Assembly: GCA_031274005.1 (NCBI GenBank)
Contig: JAISQU010000086.1
Location: 1 to 9,459, forward strand
DNA length: 9,459 bases
Origin: Spirochaetales bacterium
Lineage (GTDB): Bacteria > Spirochaetota > Spirochaetia > DTKZ01
Reading direction: 5' to 3'
This document shows positions 1-6,862 of this stretch, in pieces. How positions within the stretch are numbered: position 1 is the first letter of the stretch; every line of letters begins with the position of its first letter. Made by a program: the position numbers and the translations under genes. The notes below the pieces were generated by a model. That model was not told the origin of the DNA and ran no database searches. It saw nothing but the letters and a program-made list of their open reading frames with translations.

Positions 1-239
1 TACATCGCGGCGGAGCGGGCGGCGATGTCGCGGCGAACAATTTCGCCGATGATCTGCGCAGGCTGTTTATTTGACGCTTCGGCAAGCGTCATAATGTAGT
101 TGAAGCTTACCTCATCCAGCGCCCGCAAAAGCTCCCGGCGGCGCATAATGGGACCTGTCCCTTCGCCCAGCTTAAGAGAACCATTGGTGAACTCCTCATC
201 CAGGGCTTCCGCTTCCTCATCAGTCATCGACATTGCCAT
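1..239 (-). CDS. Small hypothetical protein, possibly ribbon-helix-helix type (cut by window edge)
   Basis: The reading frame runs leftward from an ATG at 239 and stays open for 79 codons to the window edge. The start is well supported: GGAGG lies at 249-245, five bases before the ATG. The N-terminal 25 residues are acidic (MTDEEAEALDEEF). The C-terminal part has a short hydrophobic stretch, then two predicted helices separated by a KQP turn, ending in QIIGEIVRRDIAARS. That strand-helix-helix pattern resembles CopG/Arc-type DNA-binding antitoxins, but this is inferred from shape only. The last two bases in the window read TA, so the next codon is either a stop or tyrosine and the protein may end exactly at the edge. 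A partner gene, if any, would lie beyond position 1. The gene is divergent from the TRAP operon. I do not recognise a specific family. Confidence 0.7.
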   Translation of the reverse strand, partial: MAMSMTDEEAEALDEEFTNGSLKLGEGTGPIMRRRELLRALDEVSFNYIMTLAEASNKQPAQIIGEIVRRDIAARSAAM

Positions 240-364
240 ATTATCCTCCAATACCAGCTTCTGCTACTCCATGTCTGAACGCCGTCTTGTTGAACGCTAT
301 CTCCATATATACATTACCTCGAAACACTACGATTTTCAAGGGAAAGAACAGTGCCCATCCCCTG

Positions 365-391
365 TCCGTGAGGTTCGTGAGGTCAGTGGTA
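365..391. repeat. Three imperfect 9-base tandem units
   Basis: TCCGTGAGG, TTCGTGAGG and TCAGTGGTA follow one another directly. A further TCCGTG occurs at about 419-424. The units are degenerate and no function is evident. Confidence 0.35.
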
Positions 392-503
392 AATTCTTCT
401 CTCCTTACTTTGCCTCTGTCCGTGTTTTTTGTGTACGCGCCGGGGTCAGGACTCCCCCCTTGATTAGCATAAAAAAGAAAAAAAAGGCCAAAATGTCATT
501 TTT

Positions 504-526
504 TTCCCGCTTTGCGTTTTCGGGAA
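504..526. promoter_or_regulatory. Inverted repeat, possible operator or leader hairpin of the TRAP operon
   Basis: TTCCCG at 504-509 and CGGGAA at 521-526 are perfect 6-base inverted arms separated by 11 bases. An AATAAT at 525-530 could serve as a -10 box but has no good -35 partner. If it is the promoter, transcription would start near 537, leaving a leader of about 60 bases before the GTG at 596. The arms are symmetric enough for a dimeric repressor, but no regulator gene is visible in the window. Confidence 0.35.
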
Positions 527-583
527 TAATGGATTAGAATGGAAGCAGTCACACGCTATTTTTTACCGTCTCTTCGCGGACAC

Positions 584-590
584 AAGGGGG
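584..590 (+). promoter_or_regulatory. Ribosome binding site that decides the dctQ start
   Basis: AAGGGGG stands five bases before the GTG at 596 and pairs with the 16S tail with one G-U wobble. The upstream in-frame ATG at 539 has no comparable site, only a GGGA about 13 bases away. Confidence 0.55.
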
Positions 591-595
591 AACAG

Positions 596-1123
596 GTGGA
601 GCGTTACAGAAAAATCGTCAACGCGATATGCTTTGGTTTTGAGATATTCGCGGCCGTCAGCCTGGGGGTAATGGTTGTGATTGTCGCGGGCAATGTAGTC
701 TCGCGGTATTTTTTCGGCATTACGCCCGGCTGGTCCGAGGAAATGGCGCGGGTTCTGATGATCCAGTTTTGTTTTATCGCCATGGCAATGGGGACGCGCG
801 ACAAAATCCACATAGCCCTTACCGCCATTGTGGACCGCCTTCCAAAAAAGATAATTCTTCCCATAGAAATTATCGGCAAGATTCTGACAGGCGTTCTGGG
901 CGTGATGATCTGCGGTTTTATGTGGTCCTATATCTTACGGCTTCCGGACAACAGGCTTCCCGGAACGGGGCTGCCGGTAGGATTTTCCTACCTTATCCCG
1001 ACACTTGCCGGAGGTCTTCTTCCGCTTATCACAATTTATCAGATTTATGACCATTTCAAATACGGTACGGATGAAGCCCAAAAGAAAGAAGGGGCCTTTT
1101 CAAAGGAGATGTCAACGTTATGA
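596..1123 (+). CDS. dctQ: TRAP transporter small membrane subunit (DctQ family)
   Basis: This is the small integral membrane subunit of a tripartite ATP-independent periplasmic (TRAP) transporter. It pairs with DctM in the inner membrane for sodium- or proton-driven uptake of organic acids. From the GTG start it has 175 residues, the usual family length, with four hydrophobic segments at about 13-37, 48-68, 86-110 and 126-150. The family signature GWSEEMAR (45-52) follows the NVVSRYFF end of helix 1. I chose the GTG because a strong ribosome site precedes it and the first helix then starts close to the N-terminus. The frame is open back to an ATG at 539, which would add 19 residues (MEAVTRYFLPSLRGHKGEQ) not typical of the family. 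The stop overlaps the dctM start by four bases (ATGA), which implies coupled translation. Confidence 0.88.
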   Translation: MERYRKIVNAICFGFEIFAAVSLGVMVVIVAGNVVSRYFFGITPGWSEEMARVLMIQFCFIAMAMGTRDKIHIALTAIVDRLPKKIILPIEIIGKILTGVLGVMICGFMWSYILRLPDNRLPGTGLPVGFSYLIPTLAGGLLPLITIYQIYDHFKYGTDEAQKKEGAFSKEMSTL

Positions 1124-2421
1124 ACAATCCGACCGCGATTATTCTGCTTTTGGGGCTTTTCGGCATTCTTGTTATCATAAAACTGCCCGTGGCGTTTTCG
1201 CTCGCGCTTTCGGCCTTTGTTACGGCCGCGTATACGGGAATTTCGCTGGGCAGCATAACACAGAAAATGGTCGGCGGCGTGGACGCCTTCTCGCTGCTCG
1301 CGATTCCCTTCTTTATTCTGGCAGGTGAGGTTATGGGCGCGGGAGGCATCTCCGACAAGCTGATCGCCCTCGCCAATGTTTTTGTGGGACGCATGAGAGG
1401 CGGCCTCGCCATGGTGAATATCCTCGCGAGTATGTTTTTCGGCGGCATCTCCGGCTCGGCTGTGGCGGATACCTCGTCTCTGGGGCCCATCGAAATAGAC
1501 ATGATGAAAAAGGCCGGTTACGATACGGACTTTTCGGTATGCGTTACCATCACCAGCGCCTGTCAGGGAATACTCATTCCCCCAAGCCACAACATGATTA
1601 TCTACGCCGCCGCCGTGGGCGGGCTTTCGGTAGGAAAGCTTTTTATGGCGGGGCTTATTCCCGGCGTCATCCTGGGACTCGCCCTGGGTATTTTGTGTTT
1701 TATCATTTCAGTAAAACGGAAATATCCAAAAGGCGAAAAACACACCCTGCGCGAAGCCGTAAAAATCATTATAGACAGCTTTCTGGGCATGCTGACGGTT
1801 GTCTACATTATGGGCGGGGTATTCGCGGGCATTGTTACCGCGATTGAATCTTCCGTCATTGCGTGCATCTGGGCCTTTATCGTCGCCTTCTTTGTTTACC
1901 GGAAAATCACCCTGAGGGATTTTTGGCCCATCCTGAAGCGCACGCTGGGCACGCTTGCCATGGTTATGACCCTCATCGCGGCCTCTTCCGCCTTCGGTTA
2001 CATGATGACCGTACTGCGCATCCCAAGCCTGATTACCCAAACCCTTTTAAGCATAAGCGACAACCGCGTCGTGCTGCTGCTTCTTATCAACGTATCGCTT
2101 CTTTTTCTGGGCTGCGTTATGGACATGGCCCCCCTTATTCTGATTACCTCCCCCATCCTGCTTCCTGTTGTAACCTCCCCGGTTATCGGGATGGATCCCA
2201 TACAGTTCGGCATCGTCATGATGCTCAATCTCGCGGTCGGGCTTTTGACGCCTCCGGTGGGAACGGTTTTGTTTGTAGGCAGTTCCATAGGCGGCATACG
2301 CATCGAGCAAACAGCCAAGGCGATGCTGCCGTTTTACGCGGTCATGGTCATTGTTCTTCTGCTCCTTACCTTTGTACCGGCCTTCTCCATGACCATACCG
2401 AACATGATGTTTGGCGTGTAA
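1120..2421 (+). CDS. dctM: TRAP transporter large membrane subunit (DctM family)
   Basis: This is the transport-channel subunit of the TRAP system, a very hydrophobic 433-residue protein of normal family length. Diagnostic stretches are AIPFFILAGEVMGAGG (61-76), FFGGISGSAVADTSSLGPI (106-124), the IPPSHNMIIYAAAVGG stretch (153-168) in the first half, and LTPPVGTVLFVG (376-387) in the second half. These are the conserved helix-hairpin regions that line the substrate and sodium path in DctM proteins. The ATG lies inside the dctQ stop (ATGA), with GGAG at 1105-1108. The downstream neighbour is the binding protein, but 220 bases of structured DNA intervene, unusual for a TRAP operon. Sequence alone does not fix the substrate; the KdgF-like neighbour points to a uronate. 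Confidence 0.95.
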   Translation: MNNPTAIILLLGLFGILVIIKLPVAFSLALSAFVTAAYTGISLGSITQKMVGGVDAFSLLAIPFFILAGEVMGAGGISDKLIALANVFVGRMRGGLAMVNILASMFFGGISGSAVADTSSLGPIEIDMMKKAGYDTDFSVCVTITSACQGILIPPSHNMIIYAAAVGGLSVGKLFMAGLIPGVILGLALGILCFIISVKRKYPKGEKHTLREAVKIIIDSFLGMLTVVYIMGGVFAGIVTAIESSVIACIWAFIVAFFVYRKITLRDFWPILKRTLGTLAMVMTLIAASSAFGYMMTVLRIPSLITQTLLSISDNRVVLLLLINVSLLFLGCVMDMAPLILITSPILLPVVTSPVIGMDPIQFGIVMMLNLAVGLLTPPVGTVLFVGSSIGGIRIEQTAKAMLPFYAVMVIVLLLLTFVPAFSMTIPNMMFGV

Positions 2422-2425
2422 GGCG

Positions 2426-2455
2426 CCGCGCATAGCCGGGGACGCGGATTTTTTT
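2426..2455 (+). terminator. Terminator-like hairpin directly after dctM
   Basis: CCGCG (2426-2430) pairs with CGCGG (2443-2447) around a 12-base loop, followed by A and seven T. An alternative fold pairs AGGCGCC (2421-2427) with GGCGCCT (2457-2463), followed by six more T. Either fold resembles a Rho-independent terminator, though the stems are short. It would limit read-through from dctQM into dctP. Confidence 0.45.
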
Positions 2456-2462
2456 GGGCGCC

Positions 2463-2541
2463 TTTTTTTCGCCTGCGGCGAAAAAAAACGGGCTTTCCGG
2501 GGGTTCCGCCCCGGCGTACCGGGGCCGCTTCGCGCCCCTCC
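2463..2541. repeat. GC-rich palindromic dispersed repeat, copy A
   Basis: The element opens with an 11-base hairpin (arms 2463-2473 and 2477-2487, loop TGC). It continues with a GGGCTTTCCGGGGGTTCCGC block and ends with GGCCGCTTCGCGCCCCTCCA. The same modules in the same order occur at 9384-9459. The stem bases differ between copies but stay paired (TTTTTTTCGCC here, TTTTTTGCGGC there), so the fold is kept. A 10-base direct repeat, GCATAGCCGG, lies at 2430-2439 and 2595-2604 and brackets the element. It contains no open frame with protein character. Confidence 0.75.
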
Positions 2542-2641
2542 AATCCCTGGCGCAGCCCAAGGGAAAAGCGGGGCAGAAAAAAGTAAATCTTCCGGCATAG
2601 CCGGTTAGAAAATATTTTCAGAGTTCCAAAAGGAGAAGGAA

Positions 2642-3655
2642 ATGAAAAAGATTTTTGTCATTTTGCTCGTTCTGGCCGTATTCGCCGCGATGCCTCTTGC
2701 CGCGGGCGGAGGCCAGGATACATCAGCATCAGCGGGCGCGAAAGTGCGTACCTACAGGCTGGCGGATAATCAGCCCGACGGCTACCCCACTGTTTTGGGC
2801 GACCAAAAGTTAGCCGACGTTGTTAAAGAAAAAACCAACGGCGGCATCGTTATCGAGGTATACAATAACTCCGTGCTGGGCACCGAAAAGGAAACCATCG
2901 AGCAGACCCAGATAGGCGACATTCAGTTTATCCGGGTAGGAACAAACCCCCTCTCGTCAATCAACCCTATCGGAAACGCCCTGTCCATGCCCTTCCTGTT
3001 CCGCGACCGCGACCACATGTTCAAGGTTCTTGACGGCCCCATAGGCGAAGAAATCATGAACGCCTACAAAAGCCAGAACCTTCTTGGCCTGTGCTGGTTT
3101 GACGCGGGTTTCCGCAATTTCTACAACACCAAACGGTCCATCAAAACTCCCGCTGACATGGCGGGCCTGAAAATCCGCGTACAGGAAAGCTCCCTTATGA
3201 TGGACATGATCCGCAACCTGGGCGCCTCCCCCACTCCCATGGCCTACGGCGAAGTTTATCCCGGTATGCAGAACGGCATTATTGACGGCGCCGAGAACAA
3301 CTGGCCCAGCTATATTACCGCGGCGCATTATGAGGTCGCCAAATATTTTACCACCGACGCCCACATGTGCTCGCCCGAAATGGTTCTGATTAATACCGGT
3401 GTGTGGGACAGCTTTTCCGACGCCGAGAAAAAAATCGTAAAGGACGCGGCCGCGGAAGGCGCGAAAGTCGAACGCTCCGAATGGCTCAAGGCCGAACAGA
3501 AATACGAACAGGTTGCGAAAGACTCCGGCTCCATCATAACCAACCTGACGCCGGAACAGCACAAACTGTTTGAGGAGGCTGAAGCGCCCCTGTACGCGAA
3601 GCCCGAATACGCCAGCCTTTTACCGATTATCCAGCGCATACGGGACACAAAATAA
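2642..3655 (+). CDS. dctP: TRAP transporter periplasmic substrate-binding protein (DctP family)
   Basis: This 337-residue protein captures the substrate outside the inner membrane and delivers it to DctQM. Residues 1-21 form a signal peptide (MKKIFVILLVLAVFAAMPLA) with probable cleavage before GGGQ. There is no lipobox cysteine, so it should be a free periplasmic protein. Family landmarks are GFRNFYNTKRSIKTPADMAG (156-175), LKIRVQES (176-183), where R179 is the expected arginine that clamps the substrate carboxylate, and PTPMAYGEVYPGMQNGIIDG (197-216) followed by AENNWPSY (217-224). That stretch resembles the uronate and sugar-acid branch of DctP proteins, which agrees with the KdgF-like neighbour. 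AGGAG at 2631-2635 sits six bases before the ATG. A strong terminator follows the stop. Confidence 0.93.
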   Translation: MKKIFVILLVLAVFAAMPLAAGGGQDTSASAGAKVRTYRLADNQPDGYPTVLGDQKLADVVKEKTNGGIVIEVYNNSVLGTEKETIEQTQIGDIQFIRVGTNPLSSINPIGNALSMPFLFRDRDHMFKVLDGPIGEEIMNAYKSQNLLGLCWFDAGFRNFYNTKRSIKTPADMAGLKIRVQESSLMMDMIRNLGASPTPMAYGEVYPGMQNGIIDGAENNWPSYITAAHYEVAKYFTTDAHMCSPEMVLINTGVWDSFSDAEKKIVKDAAAEGAKVERSEWLKAEQKYEQVAKDSGSIITNLTPEQHKLFEEAEAPLYAKPEYASLLPIIQRIRDTK

Positions 3656-3686
3656 ATTTACGGACGGTAAACTGTAAGTCTAAAAA

Positions 3687-3716
3687 GGGCTTATCCTTCG
3701 GGGTAAGCCCCTTTTT
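3687..3716 (+). terminator. Rho-independent terminator with UUCG loop after dctP
   Basis: GGGCTTATCC (3687-3696) pairs with GGGTAAGCCC (3701-3710), ten pairs with one G-U, capped by TTCG. C and five T follow, and five A precede the stem. It lies only 26 bases before the KdgF-like gene, so that gene depends on read-through or on a promoter overlapping the terminator tail. Confidence 0.88.
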
Positions 3717-3741
3717 CTGTTTATACGCAAAGGAGAACGGC

Positions 3742-4089
3742 GTGAGTAAAAATCATAAAAACCGGCAGTGGGTATTCGGCAAAGACATAGAGGGCGAGGC
3801 AACCGCTCCCGGCGCAGAGCGCAGGGTACTCGCTTTCTGCGACGAGGCGATGTGCGTGGAAAATTATTTCGAGGAGGGGGCCATAGGCGCAATGCACAGT
3901 CATCCGCACACGCAGATTACCTATGTTGCCGAAGGACGCTTCCGTTTTACCATCGGGGACACGGAACACGAGGTAAAAAAAGGCGACGCGCTTCTGAAAC
4001 AAAACGCCGTAGTCCACGGCTGCGTCTGCCTGGAAAAAGGCGTCCTGGTCGATTTTTTTACTCCCATGCGGGAAGAGTTCGTACAGTAA
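3742..4089 (+). CDS. kdgF: KdgF-like cupin, unsaturated uronate processing
   Basis: This 115-residue single-domain cupin resembles KdgF, which converts 4,5-unsaturated monouronates released from pectin or alginate into the linear keto form. It carries the metal site HSHPHTQ (52-58), giving H52, H54 and Q58, with the fourth ligand H92 in VVHGC. The first cupin motif begins at GAIGAMHSHPH, and the end LVDFFTPMREEF (102-113) is typical of KdgF proteins. It starts with GTG at 3742; AGGAG at 3730-3734 is well placed. No signal peptide is present, so it acts in the cytosol. Its place directly after a TRAP transporter suggests that the pair imports and processes uronates. Other small cupins can look similar, so the exact reaction is inferred. 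Confidence 0.78.
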   Translation: MSKNHKNRQWVFGKDIEGEATAPGAERRVLAFCDEAMCVENYFEEGAIGAMHSHPHTQITYVAEGRFRFTIGDTEHEVKKGDALLKQNAVVHGCVCLEKGVLVDFFTPMREEFVQ

Positions 4090-4132
4090 GACCGGCCAAA
4101 ATTATATCCGGCAGCAGCGGGAGCCTCCCGGG

Positions 4133-4155
4133 GCGCAAGGGATTGAAGCGGCCGC
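4133..4155 (-). repeat. Remnant of the GC-rich dispersed repeat, opposite orientation
   Basis: GCGCAAGGGATTGAAG followed by CGGCCGC matches the reverse complement of the end of copy A (2525-2553, which reads ...GGCCGC ... CAATCCCTGGCGC), with about ten bases missing in the middle. It is short, so chance similarity is not excluded. Confidence 0.45.
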
Positions 4156-4180
4156 TTTAGTAACGCTGCGGTCTTTCTTT
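4150..4180 (+). terminator. Weak terminator candidate after the KdgF-like gene
   Basis: GGCCGC (4150-4155) pairs with GCGGTC (4168-4173) with one G-U, around a 12-base loop, followed by TTTCTTT. Its left arm overlaps the repeat remnant. Confidence 0.4.
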
Positions 4181-4194
4181 CCCTCTCTGTTTTT

Positions 4195-4200
4195 GATAAT
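4195..4200 (+). promoter_or_regulatory. Possible -10 box of dinG
   Basis: GATAAT ends two bases before the GTG start and eight before the ATG at 4209. No clear -35 box stands 17 bases upstream. If it is used, the dinG transcript would have almost no leader. Confidence 0.3.
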
Positions 4201-4202
4201 CT

Positions 4203-6659
4203 GTGCACATGACGCAAGCCGCGGAGCGGATTTACCCCGCAGTCATAGAACAAATGCAGGACGCCATCCTCGAAGCCCAGGGGCGGGAAGTTCTTTTTGT
4301 GGGCAGGATCGACGCCGAAGGCAGGGTCAGGTCTGTTATTGCCGCCGCCAGGGGGGATGAGTCGTCCGTTCCCGCGCTGTCGCCGCACATGGAAAAGGGA
4401 GATGTTGTTCTGCATAATCATCCCAAAAGCAGGGGCGAACGGCACGCGAACCTGAGGCCGAGCAGGGCCGACCTGGGTATCGCTTCAGAGCTGGGTAATC
4501 AGGGCATTGGTTTTTTTATTGTCGACAGCGAAGTCAGCCTGGTCTATGTTGTGGCCGAACCTGTACAGACCGCGGATATTGAGCTGCTTGACGAAGACGC
4601 TCTTGCCGGCATTCTTGAACCCGGAGGGGGGCTTTCCCGAAAAATGGGAGGCTATGAGGCGCGGAAATCTCAAATCGATATGCTGCGTTTTACCTGCCGG
4701 GCTTTCAACGAAGGCGGCATAGCAATCGCCGAGGCGGGCACAGGGGTAGGGAAATCTCTTGCTTATCTGCTTCCTTCCCTGGCCTGGGTGTGTCAGAACG
4801 AAGAACGGGTTGTTATTTCTACCGCGACGATTAACCTTCAGGAACAGCTTATGGACAAGGATATTCCCCTGGTGCGGCGGCTTTTGGGCAGGGATGTTCC
4901 GGCTGTGCTTGTGAAAGGCAGGGGGAATTATCTGTGCCGCAGGCGGCTGCGGGATGCTCTTGAAGAAAAAACCCTTTTTGACGCCGGTGACAGCGCCCTT
5001 GAGGATATAGGAAAATGGTCAAAAGAAAGCCCGAGCGGGTCCCGTTCTGACCTGCCCTTTTTTCCCGGTGAAGGCGTCTGGTCCGGGGTCTGCTGCGAGG
5101 CGGATAACTGTTTGGGCCTGCGATGCGCGTACAGGGAGAAATGCTTTCTCCTTAAAGCCCGGCGGGACGCGGCCGCGGCGCGGATTCTGGTTGTAAACCA
5201 TCACCTGCTTTTTGCCGACCTCGCTCTGCGCATCCGGGGCAAGGGATACAACGCGACGGCGGTTCTTCCGCCTTTTCACAGGCTTGTCTGCGACGAGGCG
5301 CATAATATCGAGAACAGCGCCACGAGTTTTTTTTCTGAAAGCATCAGTAAACTTATGATTCACCGCGCCATGAGCCGGCTTCTGCACACGAAAGGTTCGC
5401 GCAGGAGCGGCCTGTACCCCAAGCTGTCTTATCTTGCCCCGCAGCCTGAGGAGGATAAAATACCCGCGCTCATTACGGCTGTCCGGGCCGCCGCCGAATC
5501 TCTGGACGCGGCCGGCCTGCCCCTTGTTATGGCGGCGGGAAACTTCCGCCTGACCGGCGATACCATGGAGGCGGCCGAACAGACGCTGACCCGGATGCGA
5601 ACCCTTCAGCGAGCCATTCTGACCCTGGTGGAAAATCTGAACGACATTATGAAAAGCCTGAACGATGAAGACAGTGAAAGCCCTGAAGCCTGCGAAATGC
5701 GTATGCTCATGAAAAGGCTGGAAGACATGGCCGGCGTCTGCGAACAGTTCCGCAGCCCCGGCGAGAAGTCCGACAGAATTTTCTGGATAGAAAGAAAATA
5801 CACGCATACGGGCGACATTTTTCTCAATTATGTGTCCACGCCCCTGTATATAGGAGATCTTATGCGGGAGGCTGTGTACGAGCCTTTTGACACCATAGTT
5901 TTTACCAGCGCCACCCTGACGGTGAATAAATCTTTCCGCTTCTGGCGTTCGCGCCTGGGGCTTTCCGGCAGGGAAGAGCCGAGGGAAGAGGCCTTCGACT
6001 CCCCCTTCAATTACAAGGAAAGAGTTCTTCTTGGCGTACCCGATGACGCGCCTCCGCCTGAGTCTTCTGATTACAGGGATTACCTTGCCGCGTTTGTGAC
6101 GCAGGCCATCCTCGCCGCGGAAGGCGGGGCGCTTGTTCTTTTTACATCGTACGAACTTTTAATGAAAACCTGCGCCGCCGTGCGGCCCGCCCTCGACAAG
6201 GTGGGAATTACGGTTTTCCGTCAGGGTGATGACCAGAGGTCCCGCCTCCTGCGCTGTTTTACCCAGGATATTTCCAGCGTCCTTTTTGCCACCGACAGCT
6301 TTTGGGAGGGCGTGGACGCCCCCGGCGACACCCTGCGCCTTGTCATCATTTGCCGCCTTCCTTTTCGGGTACCTACCGAACCCATTCTTCTTGCCCGCAT
6401 GGAGGCGATTCAGCGCAAAGGCGGTAACCCCTTTATTGATCTGTCCCTGCCCGAAGCGGTTATGAAGTTTAAGCAGGGTTTCGGCCGTCTTATGCGCCGC
6501 ACAGCCGACCACGGCGTTGTACTGGTGAGCGACGGCAGAATCATAAGCAAAAGCTATGGCAGCCTGTTTATTTCTTCTTTGCCGGAAACCCGGCGCTCCA
6601 TAAAATCCACCGCCTCCCTTATGGAAGACATTGAGAATTTTCTGGCCCGTACAAGATAG
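4203..6659 (+). CDS. dinG: DinG-family Fe-S DNA helicase with N-terminal RadC/JAB-like domain
   Basis: This 818-residue superfamily 2 (XPD-like) DNA helicase unwinds DNA 5' to 3' in repair, and in other bacteria acts on R-loops and D-loops. Walker A is AEAGTGVGKS (176-185), motif Ia STATINLQEQ (206-215), DEAH 364-367, TSATL 568-572, FWEGVDAPGD 700-709, and motif VI QGFGRLMRR (758-766). The iron-sulfur ligands fit C245, C303, C308 and C314, with the spacing of E. coli DinG (x4 then x5 between the last three). Residues 28-120 are not helicase: they hold HNHP (71-74) and PSRAD (86-90) with candidate E29, the pattern of a RadC/JAB metal-site domain. The usual DnaQ-like exonuclease domain of some DinG proteins is absent. 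The start is GTG at 4203 or ATG at 4209; neither has a Shine-Dalgarno sequence. It converges with groES. Confidence 0.92.
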   Translation: MHMTQAAERIYPAVIEQMQDAILEAQGREVLFVGRIDAEGRVRSVIAAARGDESSVPALSPHMEKGDVVLHNHPKSRGERHANLRPSRADLGIASELGNQGIGFFIVDSEVSLVYVVAEPVQTADIELLDEDALAGILEPGGGLSRKMGGYEARKSQIDMLRFTCRAFNEGGIAIAEAGTGVGKSLAYLLPSLAWVCQNEERVVISTATINLQEQLMDKDIPLVRRLLGRDVPAVLVKGRGNYLCRRRLRDALEEKTLFDAGDSALEDIGKWSKESPSGSRSDLPFFPGEGVWSGVCCEADNCLGLRCAYREKCFLLKARRDAAAARILVVNHHLLFADLALRIRGKGYNATAVLPPFHRLVCDEAHNIENSATSFFSESISKLMIHRAMSRLLHTKGSRRSGLYPKLSYLAPQPEEDKIPALITAVRAAAESLDAAGLPLVMAAGNFRLTGDTMEAAEQTLTRMRTLQRAILTLVENLNDIMKSLNDEDSESPEACEMRMLMKRLEDMAGVCEQFRSPGEKSDRIFWIERKYTHTGDIFLNYVSTPLYIGDLMREAVYEPFDTIVFTSATLTVNKSFRFWRSRLGLSGREEPREEAFDSPFNYKERVLLGVPDDAPPPESSDYRDYLAAFVTQAILAAEGGALVLFTSYELLMKTCAAVRPALDKVGITVFRQGDDQRSRLLRCFTQDISSVLFATDSFWEGVDAPGDTLRLVIICRLPFRVPTEPILLARMEAIQRKGGNPFIDLSLPEAVMKFKQGFGRLMRRTADHGVVLVSDGRIISKSYGSLFISSLPETRRSIKSTASLMEDIENFLARTR

Positions 6660-6720
6660 GGATTCAAAAAAGCCATACTGAAAACGACTCTCCTCACCCT
6701 GAAGGGCAGGGTACAATTCA

Positions 6721-6813
6721 GCGCCGCTTCACTATCAGCCTGTCGGACTTCTCATAAATATGAACCATTGCAACAATGGCTTGGCTTGAAGCGCAACAGG
6801 CTGATAGCGGCGC
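6721..6813. repeat. Palindromic dispersed repeat, family 1 copy 1
   Basis: Perfect 12-base inverted arms (6732-6743 CTATCAGCCTGT and 6796-6807) are extended outward by GCGCCG (6721-6726) and CGGCGC (6808-6813). Inside is a second hairpin, CCATTG-CAA-CAATGG (6765-6779). Most of the element recurs inverted at 8102-8198: identical 15-mer AGCCTGTCGGACTTC, an ATAAATnTGA block, the CCATTG/CAATGGC hairpin, and AAGCGCAACAG. It lies between the convergent ends of dinG and groES and may act as a two-way terminator, though it has no T-run. Confidence 0.85.
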
Positions 6814-6862
6814 GCTGGACCGCTTACGAATCAGTACGGCTTTTACGTGCTTCGGCAGGCGA

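Larger units (their letters stand above)
240..595. other. Non-coding gap between divergent small gene and TRAP operon
   Basis: This stretch of about 350 bases separates two divergent genes. Open frames here have no ribosome site and no recognisable protein character. It holds three imperfect 9-base repeats near 365-391, a C-rich patch near 451-458, an A-rich tract near 470-485, and an inverted repeat at 504-526. The promoter of the TRAP operon should lie here, most plausibly near the inverted repeat. Confidence 0.6.

Noticed and set aside
100..537. 145-codon plus-strand frame before dctQ
   Set aside because: Its first part is antisense to the supported small gene at 1-239, and the rest is serine- and lysine-rich, low-complexity translation of non-coding DNA.
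2463..2541. CRISPR-like or tandem array in the GC-rich repeats
   Set aside because: The copies are far apart, not regularly spaced, and there are no spacers or cas genes.
2957..3562. 201-codon minus-strand frame inside dctP
   Set aside because: Mirror of the DctP coding frame. Third-base GC preference in the real gene explains the open antisense frame.
5019..5807. 262-codon minus-strand frame inside dinG
   Set aside because: It lies wholly opposite the DinG helicase core, whose motifs are intact, and has no ribosome site or family pattern.
6696..6712. Terminator for dinG at ACCCTG-AAGGG-CAGGGT
   Set aside because: The stem is only six bases and no T-run follows; the larger palindrome at 6721-6813 is the better candidate.
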